Source of the DNA: Bog-756 sp052326605
Lineage (GTDB): Bacteria; Actinomycetota; Acidimicrobiia; Acidimicrobiales; RAAP-2
Direction of reading: 5' to 3'
DNA: 64,000 nt
Assembly: GCA_052326605.1 (NCBI GenBank)
Contig: JBKQMB010000043.1
Location: 1 to 64,000 of the forward strand
The notes under the pieces were generated by a model. That model was not told the DNA's origin. It was given only the letters and a program-made list of their open reading frames with translations, and did not search any database. Below, piece after piece: positions 16,410 through 24,626 of the stretch; position 1 is the first letter of the stretch; every line of letters begins with the position of its first letter. Position numbers and translations under genes: made by a program.

Positions 16410-17648
16410 TCAGCCCGGCGCCGAGGCGTGGGGGAGTGTCCCGGTGGTACCGGCACCTCTCCTATGGCCGATGCCGGTGACCTCGCTGATGATCCACAGG
16501 ACCAGGGCGGCTCCTGAGTAACCGGCCCCGAGGACGACGACCGCGGGCCAGCCGCCCGTGCCGTAGGCCAGCCCGGTGGTGGCCGATCCGATCGCCCCAC
16601 CCACGAAGTAGATGACCATGTACCCAGTGTTGAGCCGGGAGCGGGCCGAGGGCTCGAGGGCGAAGATCAACTGCTGGTTCTGGATGTGCACCGCCTGGAT
16701 GGCGAGGTCGCCGACCACGATGCCGGCCACCAGCGCCCAGAGCTGGTGCGCCCCCGCGGCCAGCAGGGCCATCGAGCCGACCATGACCACCAGCGACCCG
16801 CCGGTGACCGGGCGCTCGAGGCCGCGGTCGGCGAGGCGCCCGCTGAACGAGGCGGCCAGGGCCCCGGCCGCGCCGAGCAGGCCGAACGACCCGATGACCG
16901 CCTCGCTGTAGTGGTAGGGCGGACCGATCAGCAGAAAGGCCAGGCTGGTCCAGATCACGTTGAACGTGGCGAAGGACAGACCGCCCAGCGCTGACCGCAG
17001 CCGGAGCACGGGCTCTGTCCGCATCAGCAGGACGACCGAGTCGAGCAGCTCCACGTAGACGATGCGCGGGCGCGTCTGCTCGTCCGGCAGGCGAAGGTGG
17101 AGCAGGCCGGACAGGACGAGGACGACGACGGCGGCCACCACGTAGACCGTGCGCCAGCCGGCGGCCTGCGCGATCAGACCCGAGAACGTGCGGGCCAACA
17201 GGATCCCGAGCAACAGGCCGCTCATCACCGTGCCCACCACCCTCCCGCGTTGCCGGTCGGCGGCCAGCGACGCCGCGAAGGGGACCAGGATCTGAGCTGC
17301 CACCGAGCACAGGCCGGCCACGGCCACGGCGACGATGAGGACGGTGATGTCCGGTGCCGCCGAGGCCACCAGCAGCGCCGCCGCTGCCACCAGCAGGATC
17401 GCCGGTACCAGGCGGCGCCGGATCAGGATGTCGCCGAGCGGGACGATGAGGGCCAGCCCGATCCCGTAACCGATCTGGGCGGACGTGACCACCAACGCCG
17501 TGCGGCCGGATCCGGCGTGCAGGTCGCGGGCGATCTGCGGGAGGAGTGGTTGGGCGTAGTAGAGGTTTGCTGCCGAGACGCCACACGCCACGGCGAACAG
17601 GGCCACCATTCCCGGCGTCATGGTGGTCCGTGCGTCCGGTGGGCTCAT
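16410..17648 (-). CDS. MFS transporter (12-helix)
   Basis: An inner-membrane transporter of 412 residues with about 12 hydrophobic segments. It begins with the phrase GVSAANLYYAQPLLPQIA, typical of a group of small MFS exporters that includes YnfM-like proteins, and has the cytoplasmic loop LGDILIRRRLVPA. The substrate is unknown. The start is ATG 17648; ATG 17621 is possible but would remove the conserved-looking tail before helix 1. The gene lies alone, divergent from pgsA and convergent with merR. A TAGGCT hexamer on the minus strand (17717-17712) could be its -10 box, giving a 5' leader of about 55 bases. Confidence 0.88.
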   Translation of the reverse strand: MSPPDARTTMTPGMVALFAVACGVSAANLYYAQPLLPQIARDLHAGSGRTALVVTSAQIGYGIGLALIVPLGDILIRRRLVPAILLVAAAALLVASAAPDITVLIVAVAVAGLCSVAAQILVPFAASLAADRQRGRVVGTVMSGLLLGILLARTFSGLIAQAAGWRTVYVVAAVVVLVLSGLLHLRLPDEQTRPRIVYVELLDSVVLLMRTEPVLRLRSALGGLSFATFNVIWTSLAFLLIGPPYHYSEAVIGSFGLLGAAGALAASFSGRLADRGLERPVTGGSLVVMVGSMALLAAGAHQLWALVAGIVVGDLAIQAVHIQNQQLIFALEPSARSRLNTGYMVIYFVGGAIGSATTGLAYGTGGWPAVVVLGAGYSGAALVLWIISEVTGIGHRRGAGTTGTLPHASAPG

Positions 17649-17775
17649 CGGGGGAAGCGGCTTTCATGGAGGGTGGTGACGGGAAGGTGGCACCGACGGA
17701 GGCGTGAAGACAGCCTAGGGGTGACCGCCGGCGACGGATCTGGTACACCGGTTCGGCTGGAGGCAGCCCTGCTCG

Positions 17776-17781
17776 TAGACT
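17776..17781 (+). promoter_or_regulatory. TAGACT -10 box, leaderless start of pgsA
   Basis: TAGACT lies six bases before GTG 17788, so transcription likely begins at the start codon. It drives pgsA and, through the GTGA overlap, the nucleotidyltransferase gene. Confidence 0.5.
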
Positions 17782-17787
17782 CGGGGC

Positions 17788-18459
17788 GTGGATGGTGCCA
17801 ACGGCGTGGGCTCGGGAACCAGAGGCGGTGCGACTTCGACGGTGGGACACGACGCCGCGCCAGAGGACCCTGGCCTCGACCGGATCGTCACGGTGCCCAA
17901 TGCCATCACTCTGGTCCGGCTGGCCTGCATCCCGCTGTTCGTGTGGTTGTTGTTCGGTGCCGACCGACAGATCGCGGCGGCGTTGCTGTTGGCCGCCCTC
18001 GGGGCCACCGACTGGGTGGACGGCTTCGTGGCCCGCCGCTACCACCAGGTCTCCACCATCGGCAAGGTGCTCGATCCGGTGGCGGACCGGGTGCTGGTGG
18101 CCACTGCGGTGATCACCATCACCATCCACGGCGCCGTACCGATATGGTTCGGTGCGGCAACCCTGGCCCGTGAGGTGGTCGTTTCGGTGGCGGTGCTGTT
18201 GCTGGCCTCGCTGGGGGCCAAGCGGATCGATGTCCTGTGGGTGGGGAAGGCGGGTACGTTCGCGTTGATGTTCTCCTACCCGGCCTTTCTGCTCGGTGAC
18301 GGCGACGCCCGTTGGCAGGGCCCCTTCCTCGTCCTCGCCTGGGTCACGGGGATCATCGGACTGACCCTGGCGTGGGTGGCGGCCGGCACCTACCTGCCGG
18401 TGGCGAGGAAGGCGTTGGCGGCCGGCCGGAAGGCCAGGACAGAAGGAGCGACATCGTGA
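17788..18459 (+). CDS. pgsA: CDP-alcohol phosphatidyltransferase (PgsA-like)
   Basis: An integral membrane enzyme that transfers a phosphatidyl group from CDP-diacylglycerol to an alcohol, most likely glycerol 3-phosphate. The family signature D-x2-DG-x2-AR-x8-G-x3-D-x3-D is complete: D75, D78, G79, A82, R83, G92, D96 and D100. The protein has 223 residues with about five or six membrane segments after a hydrophilic N-terminus of 30 residues. Mycobacteria carry a pgsA-type gene just upstream of gcvH-garA, which fits this neighbourhood. Inositol phosphate as acceptor cannot be excluded. It starts at GTG 17788 and its stop overlaps the next start as GTGA. Confidence 0.9.
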   Translation: MDGANGVGSGTRGGATSTVGHDAAPEDPGLDRIVTVPNAITLVRLACIPLFVWLLFGADRQIAAALLLAALGATDWVDGFVARRYHQVSTIGKVLDPVADRVLVATAVITITIHGAVPIWFGAATLAREVVVSVAVLLLASLGAKRIDVLWVGKAGTFALMFSYPAFLLGDGDARWQGPFLVLAWVTGIIGLTLAWVAAGTYLPVARKALAAGRKARTEGATS

Positions 18460-20942
18460 AAGCAGTCATCATGGCCGGCGGCGAGGGCACACGGCTCCGC
18501 CCCCTGACCTCCAATCAGCCCAAGCCCATGCTTCCCATGGTCAACATCCCCATGATGGAGCATGTCGTCAATCTGCTCCGCCAGCACGGCTTCGAGGACA
18601 TCGTGGTAACGGTGGCCTTCATGGCCAATTCCATCCGCACGTACTTCGGGGACGGATCGGAGTTCGGCGTCCGCATGGTCTACGCCACCGAGTCCACCCC
18701 CCTGGGCACCGCCGGCTCGGTCCGTAACGCCCGCGACGAGCTGGACGAGCGGTTCCTGGTCATCTCCGGAGACGTGCTCACCGACATCGACCTGACTCAG
18801 ATTGTCGACTTCCACGATCGCCGGGGCGGTCTGGCCACCTTGGCCCTGAAGGCGGTCGACAACCCGCTCGAGTTCGGCATCGTCATCACCCGTGAGGACG
18901 GATCCATCGAGCGGTTCCTCGAGAAGCCGACCTGGGGACAGGTGTTCAGCGACACCATCAACACCGGCATCTACGTCCTCGAGCCCGAGATCTTCGACTT
19001 CATCCCCGAGGGCCAGCCGGTCGACTTCTCGGGCGAGTCGTTCCCCGCGGCCCTTGCGGCGGGCAAGACGCTCTACGGCTACGTGGCCGAAGGCTACTGG
19101 GAGGACGTGGGCACCCTCGAGGCATATCTCAAGTCGCACCAGGACATCCTCGACCAGAAAGTGCAGGTGGACATCAACGGGTTCCAGCTCCTGCCCGGCG
19201 TCTGGCTGGGCAAAGGGGCGGAGATCGACCCCAGCGTGGCGATCGAGGGCCCTGCGGTCATCGGTGACAACTGCGTGATCGGCCCGGGTGCCAGGCTCGG
19301 TTCCCACTGCACCCTGGGGCGCAACATCCGGATCGGGGACAACGCCGTACTCCAGCGGTCGGTGGTGCATGACAACACCTATCTTGGTTCAGGGGTCCGG
19401 ATCGACGGAAGCGTGCTCGGCCGTGGATCGGACCTGCGCCAGGGGGTCCGGTGCGAGGAGGGGGTCGTGCTCGGGGACGAGTGCTTCGTGGGCGCCCACG
19501 CCGAGATCAGGGCGGGGGTCAAGATCTACCCCTTCAAGACGGTCGAGGCGGGCGCCATCGTCAACTCGTCGATCGTCTGGGAGTCACGAGGGGCGCGGTC
19601 CCTGTTCGGCCGGGACGGGGTGCAGGGACTGGCCAACGTGGACATCAGCCCCGAGCTGGCCGTCCGCCTGTCCATGGCCTGGGCGTCGACCTTCGAGAAG
19701 GGGGCGAGGGTCACCACGTCGAGGGACACCAGCAGGGCGGCACGGGTGTTGAAGCGGGCGATCATGGTGGGCTGCAACGCGGCCGGCATCAACGTCGACG
19801 ACCTCGAGGCGGCGACCGTCCCGGTGACGAGATTCCAGATCACGTCATCGTCGAGCATGGCCGGCATCACCGTTCGCCTTGTCCCCGACGACCCGCAGTC
19901 GGTGGTCCTCCGGTTCTTCGACAAGGACGGGATCGACGTCGACGAAACCACCCAGCGCAAGATCGAGCGGCTCTACTACCGCGAGGACTTCCGTCGGGTG
20001 CTGGCCCGCGAGATCGGCGACATCGGGTTTCCGCCCCGTTCGCTCGAGTACTACACGGCGGCGCTGATCGACTCGGTCGATCTGACGGCAGCCCGGTCGA
20101 CCGATCTGAAACTGGTGCTGGACTACTCGTTCGGGACCGCCAGCTTCGTCATGCCCAACCTCCTGGCCAAACTGGAGGCGGAGGTGCTGGTCGTCAATCC
20201 GTATGCCAACACGGCCAGCGTGCTCACCTTCGACCACCAGGCCAGCGCCGCCCGGGTCTCCGAGCTGGTGCGGGCGTCCGGCGCCAACCTCGGGGCGATC
20301 CTGGACCCTGGCGGAGAGTTCGTGACCATCGTGGACGACCTCGGCCATACCCTGACCCACGACGAGGCCCTCCTCGCACTGTTGACCCTGGTGACCGAGG
20401 CCCAGCCCGGCGCCCGAGTGGCGTTGCCGGTGGCAGCCAGCGGGGCCGCGGAGGAGATCTGCCGGAAGGCGGGGGCTGAGATCCTGTGGACCAAGCTCTC
20501 CGCCTCCCACCTGATGGAGGTGGCAAATTCGGAGCAGGTGGCCCTGGCGGCCAGTCAGTCGGGCGGATTCATCTTCCCCTGCTTCCTGCCTGCCTTCGAC
20601 GGGGCCGCCACTCTGGTCAACCTGATCGCCCTCCTCACCACCGCCGGGGGGAAGCTGTCCGATCTGGTCGCGCAACTTCCCCCGGTCCACATCGCCCACC
20701 AGGCCGTACACACCCCATGGGACCAGAAGGGAATGGTCATGCGCACGCTGGTGGAGCGGTCCCAGGGCCGCGATCTGGTCCTGGTGGACGGGGTCAAGGT
20801 GATCGAGGAGGACGGATGGGCACTGGTGCTGCCCGACCCGGAGGAGCCGGTGACCCATGTTTGGGCGGAGGCCCCGAGCGACGCCCAGTCCGAGGCCAGG
20901 GCGCAGGAGTATGCGGTCCGCCTCGAGCAGCTGCTGCGCTGA
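18456..20942 (+). CDS. Sugar-phosphate nucleotidyltransferase fused to a degenerate phosphomannomutase domain
   Basis: Residues 1-235 form a nucleotidyltransferase domain: MKAVIMAGGEGTRLRPLT, then SGDVLTDID as the metal site and EKPTWG. Residues about 250-380 are left-handed beta-helix repeats (GDNCVIGPGARLGSHC). Residues about 385-828 align in layout with phosphohexomutases, but the key loops are worn away. The catalytic-serine loop reads SSSSMAG near 464 instead of TASHNP, the metal loop DPGGEF near 617 instead of DxDxDR, the sugar loop QSGGF near 701 instead of GExSGH, and the phosphate loop LPDPEEP near 792 instead of RxSGTEP. The enzyme likely makes a nucleotide sugar such as GDP-mannose; the last domain is probably structural or regulatory. 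GTG 18456 follows AGGAG and overlaps the pgsA stop. Confidence 0.88.
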   Translation: MKAVIMAGGEGTRLRPLTSNQPKPMLPMVNIPMMEHVVNLLRQHGFEDIVVTVAFMANSIRTYFGDGSEFGVRMVYATESTPLGTAGSVRNARDELDERFLVISGDVLTDIDLTQIVDFHDRRGGLATLALKAVDNPLEFGIVITREDGSIERFLEKPTWGQVFSDTINTGIYVLEPEIFDFIPEGQPVDFSGESFPAALAAGKTLYGYVAEGYWEDVGTLEAYLKSHQDILDQKVQVDINGFQLLPGVWLGKGAEIDPSVAIEGPAVIGDNCVIGPGARLGSHCTLGRNIRIGDNAVLQRSVVHDNTYLGSGVRIDGSVLGRGSDLRQGVRCEEGVVLGDECFVGAHAEIRAGVKIYPFKTVEAGAIVNSSIVWESRGARSLFGRDGVQGLANVDISPELAVRLSMAWASTFEKGARVTTSRDTSRAARVLKRAIMVGCNAAGINVDDLEAATVPVTRFQITSSSSMAGITVRLVPDDPQSVVLRFFDKDGIDVDETTQRKIERLYYREDFRRVLAREIGDIGFPPRSLEYYTAALIDSVDLTAARSTDLKLVLDYSFGTASFVMPNLLAKLEAEVLVVNPYANTASVLTFDHQASAARVSELVRASGANLGAILDPGGEFVTIVDDLGHTLTHDEALLALLTLVTEAQPGARVALPVAASGAAEEICRKAGAEILWTKLSASHLMEVANSEQVALAASQSGGFIFPCFLPAFDGAATLVNLIALLTTAGGKLSDLVAQLPPVHIAHQAVHTPWDQKGMVMRTLVERSQGRDLVLVDGVKVIEEDGWALVLPDPEEPVTHVWAEAPSDAQSEARAQEYAVRLEQLLR

Positions 20943-21008
20943 CCGGCACGGGACTCCGCGCACATCTCCCACCTGACCAGCTCATCAGCGCGGCAGCCGA
21001 GTGTCAGG

Positions 21009-21014
21009 TATCGT
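21009..21014 (+). promoter_or_regulatory. TATCGT -10 box upstream of gcvH
   Basis: TATCGT lies eight bases before ATG 21023, close to a leaderless start. No glycine riboswitch is seen; the gap after the previous gene is only 80 bases. Confidence 0.42.
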
Positions 21015-21022
21015 CCGCACCT

Positions 21023-21403
21023 ATGAACGTGCCGGACGAACTGCGCTACTCCACCGATCACGAATGGGCCCGTCCCAACGGGGATCGGATCACCGTGGGG
21101 ATCACCGACTACGCCCAAGACGCGCTCGGGGACGTGGTCTTCGTCGACCTTCCCTCCCCGGGGACCACGGTGGAGGCCGGAGGGCTGCTCGGAGAGGTCG
21201 AGTCGACCAAGTCGGTGTCGGAGATCTACGCCCCGGTCGCCGGTGAGGTGGTGGCCGCCAACTCCGCCCTGTCCGACGCTCCCGAGAAGCTGAACGCCGA
21301 CCCGTACGGCGAAGGGTGGATCTGCGAGATCGTCCTCGCCGATCCCTCCTCGCTGGACGCACTGCTCGATTCGGGCGCCTACCGGCAACTGACCGACGGT
21401 TGA
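21023..21403 (+). CDS. gcvH: Glycine cleavage system H protein
   Basis: A small lipoyl-carrier protein that shuttles the aminomethyl group between the P, T and L proteins of the glycine cleavage system. It has 126 residues, the usual size. The lipoylation site is K63 in GEVESTKSVSEIY, and the N-terminus RYSTDHEWA is typical. The genes for P, T and L proteins are not in this window. It sits directly before the FHA gene, the same order as Rv1826-Rv1827 in Mycobacterium tuberculosis, where GarA regulates glutamate and 2-oxoglutarate enzymes. It may also supply lipoyl groups, as H protein does in some bacteria. Confidence 0.96.
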   Translation: MNVPDELRYSTDHEWARPNGDRITVGITDYAQDALGDVVFVDLPSPGTTVEAGGLLGEVESTKSVSEIYAPVAGEVVAANSALSDAPEKLNADPYGEGWICEIVLADPSSLDALLDSGAYRQLTDG

Positions 21404-21451
21404 TCCCCCGAGCCGGCCGTCGGACCAGGGGAGCACACGGTTGAGAGCGGC

Positions 21452-21457
21452 TACCGT
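21452..21457 (+). promoter_or_regulatory. TACCGT -10 box, leaderless start of the FHA gene
   Basis: TACCGT lies seven bases before GTG 21465. This supports GTG 21465 as the start rather than the TTG at 21441, although the TTG also has a good GGGGAG site upstream. Confidence 0.45.
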
Positions 21458-21464
21458 AGTTGGC

Positions 21465-21938
21465 GTGTTCTGCCACAGCTGCGGCCACCGCAATCCGGCC
21501 GGCGTCAATTTCTGCTCCTCGTGTGGGGCATCCATGGTCACCTCCGCCCCGGATACCTCGGTGTCCGTCCAGCCGGTGGAGGATCAGGCGTATGCCGGCG
21601 ACATCGAGACTCCTGCCGGGCTGCTGGAGCTGCCCCGCGGCGTGGGGATGCTCGTGGTCAAGCGCGGTTCGGACGAAGGCGTCCGAATGGTGCTCGAATC
21701 CGACCTCACCCGGGCCGGTCGGCATCCCGAGAGCGACATCTTCCTCGATGACATCACCGTGTCCCGTCGGCACGCTGAGTTCGTGACGAGAAACCAGGTG
21801 ACATCCGTCCGGGACGTGGGCTCGCTCAACGGCACCTATGTGAATCGTGAGCGGATCGAAGAAGCGCGGCTGTCCAGCGGCGACGAAGTGCAGATCGGGA
21901 AGTTCAAGTTGTTGTATCTGGTGGCGACGGGCGAGTGA
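21465..21938 (+). CDS. garA: FHA-domain protein with N-terminal zinc ribbon, GarA-like
   Basis: A phosphothreonine-binding regulator. From GTG 21465 the 157-residue product opens with a zinc ribbon (CHSCG at 3-7, CSSCG at 17-21). The FHA domain covers about residues 60-150, with R86, S100-R101-R102-H103 and S120-L-N122-G123 as phosphopeptide-binding residues. In mycobacteria GarA is switched by PknB and PknG at an N-terminal ETTS motif; here the corresponding region reads PDTSVSV, so that exact site is missing. In mycobacteria it inhibits 2-oxoglutarate dehydrogenase and glutamate dehydrogenase and activates glutamate synthase; targets here would be inferred. TTG 21441 is an alternative start adding eight residues. 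Confidence 0.88.
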   Translation: MFCHSCGHRNPAGVNFCSSCGASMVTSAPDTSVSVQPVEDQAYAGDIETPAGLLELPRGVGMLVVKRGSDEGVRMVLESDLTRAGRHPESDIFLDDITVSRRHAEFVTRNQVTSVRDVGSLNGTYVNRERIEEARLSSGDEVQIGKFKLLYLVATGE

Positions 21939-21978
21939 GAGTGACAGAGCACACAGCACCTCGCATTGGGGGACAACA

Positions 21979-23238
21979 GTGAGTTCGAGGTCGTACTTGT
22001 CGATCGGTGACGTCCTGACCTTGCTGCGCCAGGAGTTCCCCGACGTCACCATCTCCAAGATCCGCTTCCTCGAGAGCCAGGGGCTGGTCAACCCCGAACG
22101 GACGCCCTCGGGCTACCGCAAGTTCTACGAGCACGACGTCGAGCGACTGCGTTGGGTGCTGCGCCAGCAACGGGAGAACTTCCTGCCGCTCAAGGTGATC
22201 AAGGACCGGCTCGACGACGATGCCAACGGTTCGGGACCGGGCCATGGCGAGGCGCAGGCTGCTCCCGCTCGGGATCGCTCCGGTGAGGCCCACGCCGGCT
22301 CGGGAGCCGGAACCCACCACGCCGATGAGCCGGTGCTGGTCGGCCACAGGACCTCGGCTGCGGGACATTCACGCGGCGCAGGCGACGCAGAGCCGCCCGT
22401 CGATGCTCCCACGTCGCTGATCGCGGACGGACCCACGCTCCCCGGGATCGAACCCGTCTCCCATGCTGCCGTCAGCACCGGGGTCCCGAACCTCACCACC
22501 TTCGGCGCGGCACCGTCGGCATCTGGCTCCGGTGCATCCGGCACCGCCCCGGCCGCACCTACCCCCGCTCCGGGACACTCCTCCGTTCGAAACGTCGCCG
22601 CCGGGACCACCGCCAGGCGAAAGTCGCCCCCCAAGCCGGGTGCGGCAAAGACGGAACAGGCGACGGAACCGACATCGCGGGCGGGTCGGAGCGACGCCTC
22701 GGCGACACCACACGTTCCCGCTCCCGCGTCGACCGCGCCGACCATCACCCAGCCTGCCTCGCCAGGCGCACCGGTGGCCGCACCGACCCCTCCGGCGGGG
22801 GAGTCGCCGGGTTCGCCTGCGGCCTCCGGTGCGGGCACGACCGCGATCGACCTCAACGGGGCCAGCCTGTCCGTCGAAGACCTGTCGACGGCGTGCGGCC
22901 TCTCCGTCGGCACCCTCCGTGAACTGCAGGAGTACGGGCTGCTGACCGCGAACACGGTGGCGGGCCAACAGCTCTTCGACCAGGAGGCGATGGCCGTCGC
23001 CAACCTCGCGGCGGGCTTCGCCCGGTTCGGAATCGAACCGCGCCATCTGCGGCTCTACAAGAACGCCGCCGACCGCGAGGCCGGATTCGTCGAGCAGATC
23101 GTGATCCCGCTGGTCCGACAGAGGAATCCTGACGCGAGGGCCCGGGCCCACGAAACGGCGGACGAACTCGCCCGCCTGGGCCAGCAGTTGCGCGGCTCCC
23201 TGCTGCGCGCCGCCCTCGGAGACCTGCTCAACGGCTGA
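21979..23238 (+). CDS. ftsR: MerR-family regulator, FtsR-like, with a long Ala/Pro-rich linker
   Basis: A DNA-binding regulator placed between garA and the DUF151 gene, as Rv1828 is in Mycobacterium tuberculosis; the corynebacterial relative FtsR controls ftsZ. The N-terminal MerR-type helix-turn-helix spans about residues 5-80 (YLSIGDVLTLLRQEFPD, KIRFLESQGLVNP, SGYRKFYEHDVERLRWVL). The conserved C-terminal domain begins near residue 292 (LSVEDLSTACGLSVGTL) and runs to the end. Between them lie about 200 residues rich in Ala, Pro, Gly, Ser and Thr, making the protein 419 residues, much longer than the roughly 250 of mycobacterial relatives. GTG 21979 follows GGGGG; the upstream frame overlaps garA. 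Confidence 0.88.
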   Translation: MSSRSYLSIGDVLTLLRQEFPDVTISKIRFLESQGLVNPERTPSGYRKFYEHDVERLRWVLRQQRENFLPLKVIKDRLDDDANGSGPGHGEAQAAPARDRSGEAHAGSGAGTHHADEPVLVGHRTSAAGHSRGAGDAEPPVDAPTSLIADGPTLPGIEPVSHAAVSTGVPNLTTFGAAPSASGSGASGTAPAAPTPAPGHSSVRNVAAGTTARRKSPPKPGAAKTEQATEPTSRAGRSDASATPHVPAPASTAPTITQPASPGAPVAAPTPPAGESPGSPAASGAGTTAIDLNGASLSVEDLSTACGLSVGTLRELQEYGLLTANTVAGQQLFDQEAMAVANLAAGFARFGIEPRHLRLYKNAADREAGFVEQIVIPLVRQRNPDARARAHETADELARLGQQLRGSLLRAALGDLLNG

Positions 23239-23243
23239 CCGAC

Positions 23244-23272
23244 CCGCCGTCGAGGGCTCCGAACGACGGCGG
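23244..23272 (+). terminator. Hairpin after ftsR
   Basis: A perfect nine-base stem, CCGCCGTCG (23244-23252) and CGACGGCGG (23264-23272), with an 11-base loop, starting five bases after the ftsR stop. No T-run follows, as is common in actinobacteria. It separates ftsR from the DUF151 gene, which has its own promoter. Confidence 0.6.
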
Positions 23273-23331
23273 TAGCCTCGGACCAGGCTCGCAGTCGGTC
23301 GAATTCCGACACAAGCGACCGCGGTGGCGAG

Positions 23332-23337
23332 TAGGTT
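23332..23337 (+). promoter_or_regulatory. TAGGTT -10 box, leaderless start of the DUF151 gene
   Basis: TAGGTT lies six bases before ATG 23344, after the hairpin that ends the ftsR transcript. Confidence 0.5.
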
Positions 23338-23343
23338 TGGTCC

Positions 23344-23865
23344 ATGGTCGAAGTGCGGCTTCGGGCGGTGCGGGTGGACCTCCAGTCGAACACGCCCGTG
23401 CTCCTTCTCCAGGAGTCCGACGGGCTGGGGAGGACGCTGCCGATCTTCATCGGCGCACCGGAGGCCACGGCCATTGCCTTTGCCCTCCAGGGCATGGACA
23501 CGCCCCGCCCCATGACCCACGATCTGATCCGGGACCTGCTGGACGCCCTGGGCACTGACGTCGTGCGGATCGTGATCACCGAATTGCGGACGGCCACCTA
23601 CTACGCCGAGATCGTGCTCCGGCACGGGGATCGGGAGATCCCGGTGTCGTCCCGTCCCTCGGACGCGGTGGCAGTGGCGGTCCGCACCGGGACCCCGCTC
23701 TTCGTGGCCGACGACCTCATGGATGCCGAGGGCATCATGCTCGCCGTGGACGAGGAGGAGGACGAGGAGGCCGATGCAGGGGAAGAGAATGCCAACCCCG
23801 ACGAGTTGGTCGGCGAATTCCGGAACTTTCTCGACACCATTCGGCCGGAGGACTTCTCTCCCTGA
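23344..23865 (+). CDS. Bifunctional nuclease family protein (DUF151)
   Basis: A 173-residue protein of the DUF151 family, some members of which have been reported to act as both RNase and DNase. The domain covers residues about 1-130: VRLRAVRVDLQSNTPVLLLQ, LPIFIGAPEATAIAFALQG, and SSRPSDAVAVAVRTGTPLFV. The C-terminal 40 residues are highly acidic (EEEDEEADAGEE) and probably flexible, a common feature of actinobacterial members. Its place after garA and ftsR matches Rv1829. The physiological role is not known. A leaderless start at ATG 23344 is supported by the TAGGTT box. Confidence 0.9.
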   Translation: MVEVRLRAVRVDLQSNTPVLLLQESDGLGRTLPIFIGAPEATAIAFALQGMDTPRPMTHDLIRDLLDALGTDVVRIVITELRTATYYAEIVLRHGDREIPVSSRPSDAVAVAVRTGTPLFVADDLMDAEGIMLAVDEEEDEEADAGEENANPDELVGEFRNFLDTIRPEDFSP

Positions 23866-23904
23866 ACACGTTCGGCGACCGGCGCAGATGAGGGAGGCAG
23901 CGGG

Positions 23905-24570
23905 GTGACGAAGCTCACCAAGGGAGTACGCGGCATCGGTCTGATGGCCGGACTGGCGATCGGAGGTGGAGCACTCGGGGCGTGCTCTTCGGGGTCGTCA
24001 TCGTCGTCGACCACCGCAGGTCGCACATCCACCAGCGGGATCCCGTCGAACTCGTCCACGACCCAGGCTCCGTCCACCACCTCGACGCCGGCTCCGTCCA
24101 CCACCTCGACCGGCCCAACGCGGTGCGCGACGGCCGGCCTTGTCGGATCGATCGTGGGGAGCAGCGGCGCGGCCGGGACCATCGAGACCACCGTGGGCCT
24201 GCGGAGCACGGCCACGACGCCCTGCATCCTCGGCGGCTACCCGGGCCTCCAGATGCTCGGGCCGGGAGGGGCGACACTGCCGACCAACGTGGTCCGCAAA
24301 GGGAACTACAGCTTCACGTCGATGGCCCCGACGACGGTGACCCTTTCCAGTGGTCAGTCGGCCTACTTCAACATCGGGTACTCCGATGTTCCGGTGGGCA
24401 ACGAGACATCGTGCCCGACCTCTGCCTCGCTCGAGGTCACGCCTCCCAACGCCACCGACCATCTGGTCGTCACCGCCACGCTGTCCCCGTGCGGTGGGGG
24501 GACCCTGGTGGTGTCCCCGGTGTTCCTGGCCACCGGATCGAACAGCCAGTCGACGGCATCCGGCGCCTGA
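23905..24570 (+). CDS. DUF4232 lipoprotein
   Basis: A predicted surface lipoprotein of 221 residues. The signal peptide ends at GGGALGAC, a usable lipobox. A Ser/Thr/Pro-rich spacer follows (residues about 28-72). The folded domain starts with TRCATAGLVGSI and shows the DUF4232 pattern: LRSTATTPCILGGYPGLQML, then a strand ending in LSSGQSAYFNIGYSDV, with two further cysteines likely paired in disulfides. The function is unknown; relatives are abundant in actinobacteria. GTG 23905 follows GAGGCAGCGGG. It is convergent with the quinone-oxidoreductase-like gene. Confidence 0.83.
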   Translation: MTKLTKGVRGIGLMAGLAIGGGALGACSSGSSSSSTTAGRTSTSGIPSNSSTTQAPSTTSTPAPSTTSTGPTRCATAGLVGSIVGSSGAAGTIETTVGLRSTATTPCILGGYPGLQMLGPGGATLPTNVVRKGNYSFTSMAPTTVTLSSGQSAYFNIGYSDVPVGNETSCPTSASLEVTPPNATDHLVVTATLSPCGGGTLVVSPVFLATGSNSQSTASGA

Positions 24571-24590
24571 TCCGGCCCGACCTGCCCAGA

Positions 24591-24617
24591 CCCCCCGGGC
24601 CCCCCGGGCCCCCCGGG
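24591..24617. repeat. Three tandem copies of CCCCCCGGG between convergent genes
   Basis: Three perfect nine-base units occupy 24591-24599, 24600-24608 and 24609-24617 in the 56-base gap between the convergent DUF4232 and oxidoreductase genes. The CCCGGG core is self-complementary, so either strand can fold into stable stems. It may act as a two-way terminator and could vary in copy number. Confidence 0.75.
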
Positions 24618-24626
24618 CCCGCCAGG

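Noticed and set aside
20943..21022. Glycine riboswitch before gcvH
   Set aside because: Only 80 bases are available and the -10 box lies eight bases from the start codon, leaving no room for an aptamer.
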